Shown: positions 1-9,327, counted from the stretch's first letter. The stretch is 64,000 bases of DNA from Acinetobacter guillouiae CIP 63.46 (GCF_000368145.1 NZ_KB849283.1:1204324-1268323); one strand, 5' to 3'. Notes: generated by a model not told the origin, from the letters alone. Numbers and translations are program-made.

Positions 1-137
1 TATGTCCTTTAGAATTATTATTATTAACATCGAGCAAATTATTTTAGAAATTGATTCTTTCAAATGTCTAATGAGTAAAACTCATTAATCTGATTTTATC
101 CTGAAATAGTGGACTTTATGATGGGCTAACATTCTTT

Positions 138-1019
138 TTAAAACTGATGTGCCAATATCGTTTCAATAAATTGCGAAGAAATATTAGAAAGTTCAAAATC
201 TTTTTTATAAATGATCCCAACCGAAAGATTGACATTGCCCTCTTCAATTTCAACCAAAACATTATTTTCTTTATCGATATAATTTTGAAAATGACGTGGA
301 ATCGCACTGACCCCCATACCAAAAGCCACAAAATGCGACAATGAACTAATCTGATGACACTCAAGTTTTAAATCTAAGATCATATTATTTTGTGAACATT
401 TCTCTTCCACCACGTGTCGAATGATCGAAGGTTTCTGTAAAGTGATAAAAGGATAAGCATACAGCTCACGCCATGTCACACTTTTACGCTGCGCCAACTC
501 ATGATCCTTGGGAAGTAGTGCTAAAAAATCTTCATTGAAAAATGGCTTAAATATTAATTGATCATTGTGTTGCGGTTCAAAACAAATCCCAATTTCAAAA
601 ATACCCTCTTGGACTTTTTCAATAATTTTTTCATTGGGAATATCATGGATTGAAAAATTGATATTGGGGTGATTCTTATTAAATTCATGCAGTACAGCAG
701 GTAAAACGGCATGTGTTGCGAAAGGCATCGAGGCAATATTCAATGTGCCACGATGTAATTTAAAACGCTGTTTGACATCTCTTTCCATGTCTTCCCAGTT
801 TGCCAAAAGTTTTTTAGCAAATGGAATCAACGAATTTCCCTCAGCAGTAAGATCCACACGGCGGGTATTGCGCTTAAACAGCTTGCCACCCAACTCATCC
901 TCTAAACTTTTGATACTTAAGCTTAAAGCAGATTGACTTAGGCAAAGTTCATTGGCGGCATTGGCATAATTCAATGTCCGAGCAAGAACTAAAAAAGCTT
1001 TTAACTGTTTGAGTGTCAT
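138..1019 (-). CDS. LysR-family transcriptional regulator
   Basis: This 293-residue protein is a full-length LysR-type regulator. Residues 1-60 form the winged helix-turn-helix, with the family pattern of an N-terminal MTLKQLKAFL, the recognition segment SQSALSLSIKSLE and the ELGGKLFKRNTRRVDLTAEG wing. The rest is the periplasmic-binding-protein-like effector domain. It is transcribed away from the GntP permease across a 654-bp gap. By the usual LysR arrangement it probably controls that permease and the 3-hydroxybutyrate dehydrogenase-like gene behind it. The effector is unknown, and a hydroxy acid is an inference from the neighbours. The family assignment is secure. Confidence 0.93.
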   Translation of the reverse strand: MTLKQLKAFLVLARTLNYANAANELCLSQSALSLSIKSLEDELGGKLFKRNTRRVDLTAEGNSLIPFAKKLLANWEDMERDVKQRFKLHRGTLNIASMPFATHAVLPAVLHEFNKNHPNINFSIHDIPNEKIIEKVQEGIFEIGICFEPQHNDQLIFKPFFNEDFLALLPKDHELAQRKSVTWRELYAYPFITLQKPSIIRHVVEEKCSQNNMILDLKLECHQISSLSHFVAFGMGVSAIPRHFQNYIDKENNVLVEIEEGNVNLSVGIIYKKDFELSNISSQFIETILAHQF

Positions 1020-1673
1020 ACGGCAACCTAACTGATTTATAGCTCTATAATACGCTAAACCAAGCGAGTTTTGATCCTAAAATGAGTCATTTGAGCTATC
1101 GATTTGCTTATAGAATAAGATATTAATCCATGCTAGCTGATCTCACTTTTGCTCAGATTGATGTCTTAATGAAAGTTTTTAATTTGTATGATCTGTAAAA
1201 AATATGTCTATGCATTTAAATCAAGGCAAAATCGATATACGACTTATTTCAAGCAACATACTTGTCAATAAAACCACTGCTGTAAATAAAAATTAAAATG
1301 CTCAACATATACTCATTCATCTGCATCTCCAATTTGGCTTTTTTCTTTTGCTTATCTATGACCTATTGCGCAAAAATCTTATGAAACTTGTTTCTATTCA
1401 TTAGTTTTCCATATTGACTCATAAATATTTTCAAACAATGCCTCGAATAATTTGGATTATAGTTTTATCCATCATTTGGAAATGGATATTCCAATTTATA
1501 AGTCTGGACGATTTATAAAAGCTAAATTTATTGATCAATATTAATTTCTCTAGATATCCATTTTTATTGGTTTCACTCACTAATGCATTTTTATGATTGA
1601 GATAGCCTTGTCGTCATTTGAAATAAAAACAAGGTGGGTTTTGACATATATTCTTTAAGGACGGAGTAAAAAT
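1020..1673. other. Long divergent intergenic region
   Basis: These 654 AT-rich bases separate the divergent LysR gene and the GntP permease. I see no convincing coding sequence, RNA gene or repeat. The permease has a good ribosome-binding site (AAGGACGGAG) just before its ATG. A TTGACA hexamer at 1641-1646 lacks a well-placed -10 partner. LysR binding sites are expected here, but I could not single one out. Confidence 0.5.
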
Positions 1674-3098
1674 ATGTGGGAACTGGGTATAATTTTACTT
1701 TCTCTTGGCTTGTTGATGTACACAGCCTACAGAGGATTTTCTGTAATTCTCATGGCACCGATTTGTGCCTTATTGGCCGTCTTGCTGATTAACCCTGCCA
1801 ACGTTTTACCATTTTATTCTGGTGTGTTTATGCCAAAAATGGTGGGCTTTATTAAAGATTATTTCTTGGTGTTTTTGCTGGGTGCGATTTTTGGTAAAGT
1901 TGTTGAAATGTCAGGTATTGCTGAATCCATTGCCAAAACGATTGTTAAATTAATTGGCTCTAAAAATGCAATGCTTACCGTTGTTCTGCTAGGGGCAATT
2001 TTAACCTATAGCGGCGTCAGTTTATTTGTCGTGGTTTTTGCAGTCTATCCTTTTGCAAACCAATTATTTAGACAAGCAAATATCCCTAAACGTTTGATTC
2101 CTGGCACGATTGCACTGGGTGCTTTCTCCTTTACCATGGATGCCTTACCGGGTACGCCTCAGATTCAAAACGTTATTCCAACTACATTTTTTGGAACCAA
2201 TATTTATGCAGCGCCATTTTTAGGGATTATCGGTGCAATCTTTGTTTTAGGTGTTGGTTTAACTTATCTGGAATGGCGTCGTCGTGTTGCTGCTCGCAAT
2301 GGAGATGGCTTTGCATCTGGTATTACTTTAACAGAAGCTGAACTTCAACAATTCGAAAATCAATCTCAGCAACAAGATAATGGTTCTGGTCTACGTCAAT
2401 TCATGGCATTTGTTCCTTTAATTTTAGTTGCAGTGATGAATAAATATTTATCTACAGCAATTAAAACATGGTATCCAAATGGCTTTGATTTTAATGCGCT
2501 TGGACTAGCAAATTACACTGTCGATGTCGCAAAAACGTCAGCGATTTGGGCAGTTGGTTTGGCTTTAATCGTTGGGATTATCACTGCGATTATGTTCGAT
2601 TATCGTCGTGTTTCAACCAGCTTTAAAGAAGGTGTAAATGCAAGTATAGGTGGTTCTCTACTCGCTGTGATGAACACTGCATCTGAGTATGGTTTTGGTG
2701 CAATCATTGCCGCTTTACCGGGTTTTGCCGTAATCAGTCATGCTTTGGGGCATACATTTACCAATCCATTGGTCAATGGTGCAGTCACCACAACCGTTCT
2801 GGCAGGGATTACAGGTTCAGCATCTGGCGGTATGAGTATTGCCCTCAGTGCCATGGCTGACCAATACAATACAGCTATTGCAGCAATGGGCATTCCTGCT
2901 GAAGTCATGCATCGTATTGTTGCAATGGCATCTGGTGGTATGGATACCTTACCGCATAACGGTGCAGTAATTACCCTACTTGCAGTCACTGGTCTTACAC
3001 ATAAACAATCTTATAAAGACATTTTTGCCATTACCATCATTAAAACAGTTGCAGTATTTGTCGCAATTGCCGCATTTACATGGTTTGGTATCGTCTAA
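1674..3098 (+). CDS. GntP-family permease, probable 3-hydroxybutyrate/hydroxy acid importer
   Basis: This 474-residue, very hydrophobic inner-membrane protein has about 12 predicted helices and the GntP-type layout. It contains the conserved TMDALPGTPQIQN segment near residue 160 and the late GGMDTLPHNGAV segment. GntP carriers are proton symporters for gluconate and other small hydroxy or keto acids. The next gene, 33 bp downstream on the same strand, is a 3-hydroxybutyrate dehydrogenase-type SDR, so 3-hydroxybutyrate is the best substrate guess. The ATG is well placed behind AAGGACGGAG. Regulation by the divergent LysR protein is likely. Family is certain; substrate is inferred. Confidence 0.88.
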   Translation: MWELGIILLSLGLLMYTAYRGFSVILMAPICALLAVLLINPANVLPFYSGVFMPKMVGFIKDYFLVFLLGAIFGKVVEMSGIAESIAKTIVKLIGSKNAMLTVVLLGAILTYSGVSLFVVVFAVYPFANQLFRQANIPKRLIPGTIALGAFSFTMDALPGTPQIQNVIPTTFFGTNIYAAPFLGIIGAIFVLGVGLTYLEWRRRVAARNGDGFASGITLTEAELQQFENQSQQQDNGSGLRQFMAFVPLILVAVMNKYLSTAIKTWYPNGFDFNALGLANYTVDVAKTSAIWAVGLALIVGIITAIMFDYRRVSTSFKEGVNASIGGSLLAVMNTASEYGFGAIIAALPGFAVISHALGHTFTNPLVNGAVTTTVLAGITGSASGGMSIALSAMADQYNTAIAAMGIPAEVMHRIVAMASGGMDTLPHNGAVITLLAVTGLTHKQSYKDIFAITIIKTVAVFVAIAAFTWFGIV

Positions 3099-3131
3099 GT
3101 TTATCTTCAAAATGAACACAGGGAGTCAATA

Positions 3132-3917
3132 ATGAGTCAACTTCTCAAAGATAAAGTTGCATTTATCACAGGTTCAGCAAGTGGTATTGGTCTTGAAATT
3201 GCCAAAAAATTTGCCCTTGAAGGTGCAAAAGTGGTGATTTCGGATATGAATGCGGACAAATGTAATGAAGCAGTTTTAGCCTTAAAAACTGATGGATTTG
3301 AAGCCTTATCTGCACCTTGTGATGTTTCAGATGAAGAGGCTTATGCTGCTGCTATTGGTCTAGCACATAGCACCTTTGGTCGTTTGGATATTTTGATCAA
3401 TAATGCTGGTTTTCAGCATGTTGCTGCCATCGAAGAGTTTCCAACTGCCATTTATCAAAAACTACTAAATGTCATGCTGGTGGGTTCTTTTATTGGAATC
3501 AAACATGCATTTCCAATCATGAAGGCACAAAACTATGGTCGTATTATCAATATGGCTTCGATCAATGGTTTAATCGGCTTTGCTGGAAAAGCGGGTTATA
3601 ACAGTGCCAAACATGGGGTGATTGGTTTAACTAAAGTTGCAGCGTTAGAATCTGCTCGTGATGGAATCACGGTCAATGCGTTATGTCCTGGTTATGTCGA
3701 CACACCTTTGGTACGTGGTCAAATTAAAGATTTAGCCAAAACTCGCAATGTCAGCGAAACAAGTGCACTTGAAGATGTCATTTTAGCCATGGTGCCACAA
3801 AAACGCTTACTCAATGTTGAAGAAATTGCAGATTATGCCGTTTTCTTGGCGAGTGAAAAAGCGGCGGGCGTGACGGGTCAGGCAGTGGTTATGGATGGTG
3901 GTTATACCGCTCAATAA
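3132..3917 (+). CDS. bdhA: 3-hydroxybutyrate dehydrogenase (SDR)
   Basis: This is a 261-residue classical short-chain dehydrogenase. It shows the NAD-binding TGSASGIG motif near residue 14, an NNAG motif near 90, the catalytic Ser in MASINGLIGF and YNSAKHG as the YxxxK pair. The C-terminal GVTGQAVVMDGGYTAQ ending is typical of bacterial D-3-hydroxybutyrate dehydrogenases, which oxidise (R)-3-hydroxybutyrate to acetoacetate with NAD. Length matches the family. It follows the GntP permease in an apparent two-gene operon closed by a strong terminator. The SDR class is certain; the exact substrate rests on overall resemblance and context. Confidence 0.85.
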   Translation: MSQLLKDKVAFITGSASGIGLEIAKKFALEGAKVVISDMNADKCNEAVLALKTDGFEALSAPCDVSDEEAYAAAIGLAHSTFGRLDILINNAGFQHVAAIEEFPTAIYQKLLNVMLVGSFIGIKHAFPIMKAQNYGRIINMASINGLIGFAGKAGYNSAKHGVIGLTKVAALESARDGITVNALCPGYVDTPLVRGQIKDLAKTRNVSETSALEDVILAMVPQKRLLNVEEIADYAVFLASEKAAGVTGQAVVMDGGYTAQ

Positions 3918-3992
3918 TACAGTTGATGATTGCAATGATCATGAATTTGTCTCTATGTAAATCATCTAACCAGATGTAATACATATTCATTT

Positions 3993-4020
3993 GTAGGGGA
4001 AATCCTCCCCTACTGTTTTT
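3993..4020 (+). terminator. Intrinsic terminator after permease/SDR operon
   Basis: GTAGGGGA at 3993-4000 pairs with TCCCCTAC at 4006-4013 across a 5-base loop and is followed by TGTTTTTT. This is a compact 8-bp stem with a T tract. It ends the permease-dehydrogenase operon and separates it from the downstream carnitine-dehydrogenase-like gene. Confidence 0.85.
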
Positions 4021-4123
4021 TAGTTTTTCTATCTTTAGTTTTTATCAAAGTGAAAGGCTCACTTTGTCATGTGTCATAACGAGACAATCCAACGTTCTCA
4101 GGTTATTCAAGGAAAATGAATAT

Positions 4124-5080
4124 ATGAAACCCATAAATAAAGTTGCCATTATTGGTACTGGTGTTATTGGTGCAAGTTGGGCAGCATTCTATTTAAGTAA
4201 AGGATTTCAGGTGAGTGCTTTTGATCCTGCTGTTGATGCAGAATTAAATTTAAAAAATAGAGTTCAGACCTATTTACTTGATTTGTTTGAATTGGCTGAA
4301 GAGCAAACCACTTCTTCTGATCATTATGTTTCAGACACTTTAAAAAATCTCACTTTTTATCAAAATATAGCAGATGCTGTAAAAGATGCCGATTTTATTC
4401 AAGAAAATGGTCCTGAGCGGATTGATCTAAAAAAAGACTTATATGCACAGCTCACTCAAAACTGCCCCAAAGATAGTATTATCGCCTCAAGTTCATCTGG
4501 CTTAAAAATCTCAGATATTCAACATGATTGTCTATATCCTGAAAGAATTGTACTGGGCCATCCTTTTAATCCACCACATTTATTACCTTTGGTTGAAATT
4601 ATTGGTGGAGAAAAAACCCAAGCCAACTATATCCATGATGCTTTTGAATTTTATAGATTATTGGGGAAAAAACCGATTTTAATTCAAAAAGAAGTCAAAG
4701 GCCATGTCGCCAATCGTTTACAGTCTGCAATTTGGAGAGAAGCGTTTTATCTGGTTTCTGAAGGTGTATGTAGCGCAGAAGATATTGATATTGCCATCAC
4801 CAATGGACCTGGATTACGTTGGGCAATATTTGGTCCTTATTTAAATATGCAGTTGGCCAATCAACATGGATTTAAAGCCGCTATGCATCATTTAGGTGAA
4901 CCAATGTCTGAATGGTGGGCTGATATGCACCCTTATACTTTATCTGAAGAAAAAATTGAGATGCTGAATGAAGAAACTCAGCAGTTTGTTAAAAAACTAG
5001 GCGATAAGAATCTTCAATTACTTCGTGATCAGGCATTACTTCGATCTTTAAAGATGCGTAAAGAATTAGATTTGCCTTAA
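4124..5080 (+). CDS. 3-hydroxyacyl-CoA dehydrogenase family, L-carnitine dehydrogenase-like
   Basis: I chose the ATG at 4124 rather than 4064 because it follows AAGGA with 10-bp spacing and begins directly at the family's N terminus. The resulting protein has 318 residues, the usual size of L-carnitine 3-dehydrogenases. The Rossmann motif GTGVIGASW lies near residue 10. Conserved blocks DADFIQENGPERIDLKKDL, GHPFNPPHLLPLVEIIGGE and KEVKGHVANRLQ are present. The fold oxidises a 3-hydroxy group with NAD. Carnitine to dehydrocarnitine is the closest known reaction, and other 3-hydroxy acids are possible. It has its own terminator, and no other carnitine gene is nearby. Confidence 0.8.
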   Translation: MKPINKVAIIGTGVIGASWAAFYLSKGFQVSAFDPAVDAELNLKNRVQTYLLDLFELAEEQTTSSDHYVSDTLKNLTFYQNIADAVKDADFIQENGPERIDLKKDLYAQLTQNCPKDSIIASSSSGLKISDIQHDCLYPERIVLGHPFNPPHLLPLVEIIGGEKTQANYIHDAFEFYRLLGKKPILIQKEVKGHVANRLQSAIWREAFYLVSEGVCSAEDIDIAITNGPGLRWAIFGPYLNMQLANQHGFKAAMHHLGEPMSEWWADMHPYTLSEEKIEMLNEETQQFVKKLGDKNLQLLRDQALLRSLKMRKELDLP

Positions 5081-5108
5081 TAGGGTTTTACAAAAGTGAG
5101 CTTCATTG

Positions 5109-5135
5109 ATTCTCCAGAATTCTCATCTGGAGAAT
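5109..5135 (+). terminator. Hairpin terminator after carnitine-dehydrogenase-like gene
   Basis: ATTCTCCAGA (5109-5118) and TCTGGAGAAT (5126-5135) form a perfect 10-bp stem with a 7-base loop, followed by a short TTTAGTC stretch. The weak T tract makes it a moderate intrinsic terminator 29 bp after the stop codon. Confidence 0.6.
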
Positions 5136-5505
5136 TTAGTCTTCAAAAATTTAGCCAAGGGAAACAGGATCATTGACCTTCCTGCTCCAAAATTGAATCA
5201 ACAGATCAAAGCACCCCAAGCAACAATTTTAGACTGGACGTTGTTGCTCATTTTTGAATTACATCAAAAATGCCCAAGAGCTTTTAGATTGTTCGAAAAT
5301 TCGAATAAACATGCCAAGTTTCATATCATTGTTGTTCTACTAAAAACAGCTATCATTGTCTTATTCGCTACTTTAATCATTAAGTCGCCCAAATAAGGGA
5401 AGTATTATGCTCAACAATAAAATTAAGTTAAAACAAATGTGATAAAGCAACTTCGATATGATGAATGAAAATATAAATAATCTCTAATTCAAATGGTGAC
5501 CCAAT
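5136..5505. other. Gene-poor stretch
   Basis: After the hairpin this interval holds only a 96-codon open frame that would need a TTG start inside the terminator stem and has no visible ribosome-binding site. I see no recognised gene, RNA or repeat here. Confidence 0.4.
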
Positions 5506-5760
5506 ATGCGAACTTTCTATACGATTCTCATCGGTGTAATACTACTCCTTGCAATTCTTTTTATAAGTCGAATATTACGTGGTCGTTTTAACCCGACATT
5601 ATTTTTTATTCTGTTCATCTTGATTTGGTTTGTAGCAATGAGCTGGAATATGTATATGGGCATACAAGCAGGATATGGAGTTAAAGAAGAATTCTTAATA
5701 TTTTTACTTAATTTTGGTATTCCTTCTCTTCTCGCAACTTACTTCATATATAAAAAATAA
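5506..5760 (+). CDS. Small hydrophobic membrane protein
   Basis: This 84-residue ATG-started frame encodes three likely membrane helices at about residues 5-22, 30-50 and 63-80, joined by short charged loops (RILRGRFN; QAGYGVKEE). I recognise no family. It is supported by its hydrophobic design, a terminator downstream and the absence of a competing frame. The ribosome-binding site is weak. It stands alone between two terminators, so it is probably monocistronic. Function unknown. Confidence 0.55.
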   Translation: MRTFYTILIGVILLLAILFISRILRGRFNPTLFFILFILIWFVAMSWNMYMGIQAGYGVKEEFLIFLLNFGIPSLLATYFIYKK

Positions 5761-5831
5761 AAGCTCTATTTAGCTTGCTGAGTTAAAAACCATCATGTAA
5801 ATAACGATAAAAACTAGTGATTAATTATTAT

Positions 5832-5860
5832 AAAGCACTCTCCAAAGAGAGTGCTTTTTG
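5832..5860. terminator. Bidirectional intrinsic terminator
   Basis: AAAGCACTCTC (5832-5842) pairs perfectly with GAGAGTGCTTT (5847-5857) across the loop CAAA. A T run follows on the plus strand, with TTATAATAATT on the minus side. It serves the small membrane protein gene on the plus strand and the converging enoyl-CoA hydratase gene on the minus strand. Confidence 0.8.
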
Positions 5861-5902
5861 AGTTAATTTTTACTGGTTAAGCATGATTAGACATAGATTT
5901 GA

Positions 5903-6691
5903 TCAAGTAAAATCAGCTTTCCTTTTTTCGATAAAGGCCGCAACACCCTCCTTATAATTGTCTGATTGTCCAGCAATACGCTGTAACTCACGTTCCAACT
6001 GTAATTGATCAGCCAAAGTATTTTGCGAAGCAGTATTTAAGGCTTTTTTAATTAGCGAAATCGAACTGCTTGGTTGCTCTGCCAAACGTTCTGCCAATTC
6101 AATCACGCCCTGATCAAAAGCATCATCTTCATAGACCTCCCAAATAAGCCCCCAACTCAAAGCTTTCTGAGCAGATAGCTTATCCCCGAACATGGTCAAA
6201 CCTTTGGCTCGGGCAAGCCCCACTAGATGTGACAAATTCCACGTCCCACCTGCATCTGGGATTAAACCGACTTTGCAAAAAGATTGTATAAACGTAGCAG
6301 ATTGCTTGGCCACAACAATATCGCAAGCCAAAGCCAAGTTCGCCCCTGCACCAGCCGCTACGCCATTGACCGCAGCCACAACAGGTTTAGCCATATTGGA
6401 AATTTTAACGACTAACGGATTATAAAATTTTTCTAAGGCAGCACCTGCATCATAATCAGCTGCGCTTATCACCTCTTTATTTCTCGCTCTTAAATCCTGA
6501 CCCGCACAGAAGCCCTTACCTGAACCAGAGATTACAATGGCTTTAATCTCAGTAGAAACCGCCCACAGGTCTAAAATTGCAGCAATTTCACGATGCATTT
6601 GCTCATTAAAACTGTTAAGCACCTCGGGACGGTTTAAGGTTAAATAGCCCACCCGATTTTCCTGACGAATCAAAATATGTTGAAAATCCAT
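5903..6691 (-). CDS. Enoyl-CoA hydratase/isomerase, PaaG-like
   Basis: This 262-residue crotonase-fold enzyme closely resembles PaaG, the 1,2-epoxyphenylacetyl-CoA isomerase. Shared blocks are RPEVLNSFNEQMH near residue 20, GFCAGQDL near 60, NGVAAGAGANLALACDI near 108 and GLIPDAGGTWNL near 142, plus the C-terminal EGVAAFIEKRK. The oxyanion-hole segments are intact. No other phenylacetate gene is present. It follows a long acyl-CoA dehydrogenase with a 40-bp gap, so it more likely hydrates or isomerises an acyl-CoA in that operon. The crotonase assignment is firm; PaaG function is not proven. Confidence 0.85.
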   Translation of the reverse strand: MDFQHILIRQENRVGYLTLNRPEVLNSFNEQMHREIAAILDLWAVSTEIKAIVISGSGKGFCAGQDLRARNKEVISAADYDAGAALEKFYNPLVVKISNMAKPVVAAVNGVAAGAGANLALACDIVVAKQSATFIQSFCKVGLIPDAGGTWNLSHLVGLARAKGLTMFGDKLSAQKALSWGLIWEVYEDDAFDQGVIELAERLAEQPSSSISLIKKALNTASQNTLADQLQLERELQRIAGQSDNYKEGVAAFIEKRKADFT

Positions 6692-6731
6692 TTATTTTTA
6701 CTCATTTAAATACAAAACTTCCTGACCCTGC

Positions 6732-8534
6732 TTAAAAAGCAAAGTCATCTTGTTCTAGTTCCATTACCGCTTCAGCGCCCGATGCAATAGCAGCTGCATG
6801 ACTTTGGGTACGATGTAATAATTTTTGAAAGAAAAATTTCGCTGTGGTTAATTTAGCCTGATAAAATTTTTCGTCCGGCGTTGCTTGACTTAACTTTTCA
6901 TGTGCTACTTGCGCCATACGTGCCCAAAGATAAGCAAACACGACATAGCTAGAGAAATACAGATAATCAACTGAAACAGCGCCAATTTCTTCTGGGTTTT
7001 GCTGTGCTTTTTTGGCAACACTGTCTGTGATTGATAACCACTGTTGCTTGAGTTCCGTCAGTTTTTCCAGATAAGCTGCCAATACGGTATTTGATTGATT
7101 GGCTGTAATAAACTGTTCTATTAAATCAGTCATATTTTTTAATAGTTTGCCATCCGACTTGAGCACCTTACGTGCCAGCAAATCTAAAGACTGAATCTCT
7201 GTGGTTCCCTCATACAAGGTTGAGATACGGGCATCACGAACAATTTGCTCCATGCCATGTTCAACAATAAATCCATGCCCACCAAAAATTTGTACGCCGT
7301 GTTTTGCAGCTTCATTACCTGATTCAGTTAAAAAAGCTTTGGCAATCGGGGTTAAAAATGCTAACAATTCATCTGAGATTTTCTGTTGTTCAGGATCATT
7401 GGATGTTTCAACAATATCAACATGCTGAGCCAGAAAATATGCCAACGCTCGACCACCTTCAGAAAAGGCTTTTTGCGTCATTAACATCGAACGCACAGCT
7501 GGATGTACAATAATCGGATCAGCATTTTTATCTGGATATTTTGCACCTGATAAAGCGCGCATCGCCAAACGTTCTTTGGCATAACTCAATGCACCTTGAA
7601 ATGAAATCTCCGAAGCCGCCAACCCTTGTACAGCTGTTCCAATACGTGCTGTGTTCATAAAGGTAAACATACAATTTAACCCACGATTTTCAGGGCCAAT
7701 TAAATAGCCCTTGGCCCCATCAAAATTTAAAACACAGGTTGCATTGCCATGAATCCCCATCTTGTGTTCAATCGCACTACAGATAACCTTATTGCGATCT
7801 TGGCAATCACCTGCATCATCGAGGTTAAATTTAGGCACGATAAACAGTGAAATCCCTTTGGTCCCCGCTGGTGCTTGTGGTAGTCGGGCTAAAACAATAT
7901 GAATAATATTTTCTGAAAGGTCATGTTCCCCAGCAGAAATGAAGATTTTTTCGCCAGTAATTGCATAACTTCCATCTGGGTTTGGTTCGGCCTTGGTGCG
8001 GATCAAACCTAAATCTGAACCGGCATGTGACTCAGTTAGACACATTGTCCCTGTCCACACGCCACTAATCAGTTTGCTTAAAAATTGTTGCTTCTGTTCT
8101 GCTGTGCCATGATGTTCAATGGTGCGCATTGCACCATGCGATAAGCCTGGATACATTGCCCAAGCCCAGTTAGAACCACACAGCATTTCTGAGATTGCAA
8201 TACGCAATAATGTGGGTAGACCTTGACCGCCATATTCAGGATCCGCCGTCAGTGAGGTAAAACCCAATTCAGTATATTTATGATAAGCCTGTTTAAATCC
8301 CGCTGGGGTTGTAACAACACCCTGATTTAAATGACAACCTTCCTGATCACCATTTTGATTGATGGGTGCAAGCTCATTTTCACAAAAGTCTGCTGCGGCA
8401 TCTAAATATTGATTGATCAATTCACGACTGACCGTTTCCTGATATTTGGGTAGTTTTTGGTAGTTTTCTTCTGTTTGCAGCATTTCATGCAATACAAATT
8501 GCATATCACGCAGTGGTGCTTTGTATAAAGGCAT
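6732..8534 (-). CDS. Acyl-CoA dehydrogenase, long (FadE/DmdC-like) form
   Basis: At 600 residues this is the long type of acyl-CoA dehydrogenase with an extra C-terminal helical domain, as in DmdC and related enzymes. The middle domain has MCLTESHAGSDLG near residue 165 and the FAD-binding GEKIFISAGEHD. The C-terminal half has GGHGFIVEHGMEQIVRDARI and LYEGTTEIQ, whose Glu is the expected catalytic base. It introduces the trans-2 double bond in an acyl-CoA and passes electrons to ETF. It leads a two-gene operon with the crotonase gene and is divergent from a thioesterase gene. Two operator-like palindromes lie in that gap. The acyl chain preferred is unknown. Confidence 0.92.
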   Translation of the reverse strand: MPLYKAPLRDMQFVLHEMLQTEENYQKLPKYQETVSRELINQYLDAAADFCENELAPINQNGDQEGCHLNQGVVTTPAGFKQAYHKYTELGFTSLTADPEYGGQGLPTLLRIAISEMLCGSNWAWAMYPGLSHGAMRTIEHHGTAEQKQQFLSKLISGVWTGTMCLTESHAGSDLGLIRTKAEPNPDGSYAITGEKIFISAGEHDLSENIIHIVLARLPQAPAGTKGISLFIVPKFNLDDAGDCQDRNKVICSAIEHKMGIHGNATCVLNFDGAKGYLIGPENRGLNCMFTFMNTARIGTAVQGLAASEISFQGALSYAKERLAMRALSGAKYPDKNADPIIVHPAVRSMLMTQKAFSEGGRALAYFLAQHVDIVETSNDPEQQKISDELLAFLTPIAKAFLTESGNEAAKHGVQIFGGHGFIVEHGMEQIVRDARISTLYEGTTEIQSLDLLARKVLKSDGKLLKNMTDLIEQFITANQSNTVLAAYLEKLTELKQQWLSITDSVAKKAQQNPEEIGAVSVDYLYFSSYVVFAYLWARMAQVAHEKLSQATPDEKFYQAKLTTAKFFFQKLLHRTQSHAAAIASGAEAVMELEQDDFAF

Positions 8535-8632
8535 AGTGTTTCCCTTTCAGTTCTTCTGCCGATGATGCAGATAGAGATGATTTCCCTTGGATGACAATTT
8601 TATTTTACGATTGCTTAAAAATATCAAATAAA

Positions 8633-8647
8633 TTTCTTATTGCAAAA
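8633..8647. promoter_or_regulatory. Weak IclR-type operator candidate
   Basis: TTTCTTATTGCAAAA fits the 7-1-7 palindrome pattern seen at other acyl-CoA operons in this window, with several mismatches to TTTCGCA-N-TGCGAAA. It lies in the divergent gap about 100 bp upstream of the long acyl-CoA dehydrogenase gene. Low confidence on its own. Confidence 0.35.
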
Positions 8648-8782
8648 TTTATTTTCATTTTCATTAGATAAATTTATTCAAAAATACCACCAAAAACATG
8701 ACAAACCGACACAACAAGCTGTATTTGAACAATAATATTTAAATAAATCAAAATTCAAGTATAATATTTGATTAAAAAATAA

Positions 8783-8797
8783 TTTTGTATAGCAAAA
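8783..8797. promoter_or_regulatory. IclR-type operator candidate
   Basis: TTTTGTATAGCAAAA is a near-perfect 15-bp palindrome with the same half-site spacing as the sites at 25223 and 26663. It lies 67 bp upstream of the thioesterase start. The rest of this 329-bp divergent gap is very AT-rich and holds no gene. Confidence 0.45.
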
Positions 8798-8863
8798 TAT
8801 TATTTCGTAAAATTAAATTTTATAGTATGGTAATTAAATCGCTTAACACTCCAAGGATGATTT

Positions 8864-9298
8864 ATGGATAACCCTCAATACACAGGTCTTGAATTCTTAA
8901 CTGCTTTAAAAAATGGTGAAATTTCAGCGTCGCCCATGGCGCAAACCATTCCTATGCAGTTAATCGAAGTTTCTAAAGGCAAAGCGACGTATAAGGTTAC
9001 GCCAAGTCAAGCGCATCGAAATATACAAGGAACAATCCATGGCGGTTTTTGTGCGACTGCTTTAGATACTGCAACGGGAAGTGCAGCACATACCTTGCTG
9101 GAACATGGCATGGGTTATGGCACGATTGATCTCAATGTGAAAATGATTCGCCCAATGCAGATCGATACCGCCTACTACGCACAAGCTGAACTGATTAATG
9201 CTGGACGTAATATCATTACCACAGAAGGTAAAATTGTGGATGAAAATGGCAAAATTTATGCTTTTGCGACGGCAACACTGATGATCATACGAAAATAA
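8864..9298 (+). CDS. PaaI-type hotdog thioesterase
   Basis: This 144-residue protein is a single hotdog-fold domain of the PaaI/YdiI type. It has the diagnostic NIQGTIHGGFCATALDTATGSAAH segment near residues 48-70 and the strand GYGTIDLNVKMIRPM. Such enzymes hydrolyse acyl-CoA thioesters to free CoA. It is divergently paired with a long acyl-CoA dehydrogenase and may release CoA trapped in dead-end acyl-CoAs. An AAGGATGAT ribosome-binding site precedes the ATG. Its terminator stem is interrupted by the MITE-like element immediately downstream. Confidence 0.88.
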   Translation: MDNPQYTGLEFLTALKNGEISASPMAQTIPMQLIEVSKGKATYKVTPSQAHRNIQGTIHGGFCATALDTATGSAAHTLLEHGMGYGTIDLNVKMIRPMQIDTAYYAQAELINAGRNIITTEGKIVDENGKIYAFATATLMIIRK

Positions 9299-9306
9299 TA
9301 AAAAGA

Positions 9307-9327
9307 CTAAGCCCTTTTACGGCTTAG
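9307..9327 (+). terminator. Terminator stem split from its T tract by an insertion
   Basis: CTAAGCC (9307-9313) pairs with GGCTTAG (9321-9327). The T-rich run that should follow is now 320 bp away, at 9652 (TTCTTTTAT), on the far side of the inserted element. Joining 9326 to 9652 restores a normal intrinsic terminator. Confidence 0.6.

Noticed and set aside
1641-1646. TTGACA as a -35 box for the GntP permease
   Set aside because: At normal spacing the -10 position falls on the ribosome-binding site, with no TATAAT-like hexamer, so it is not a credible promoter.
5106-5396. A 96-codon open frame with a hydrophobic C-terminal part
   Set aside because: It needs a TTG start that falls inside a terminator stem, has no ribosome-binding site and contains no Met codon. 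No family resemblance.
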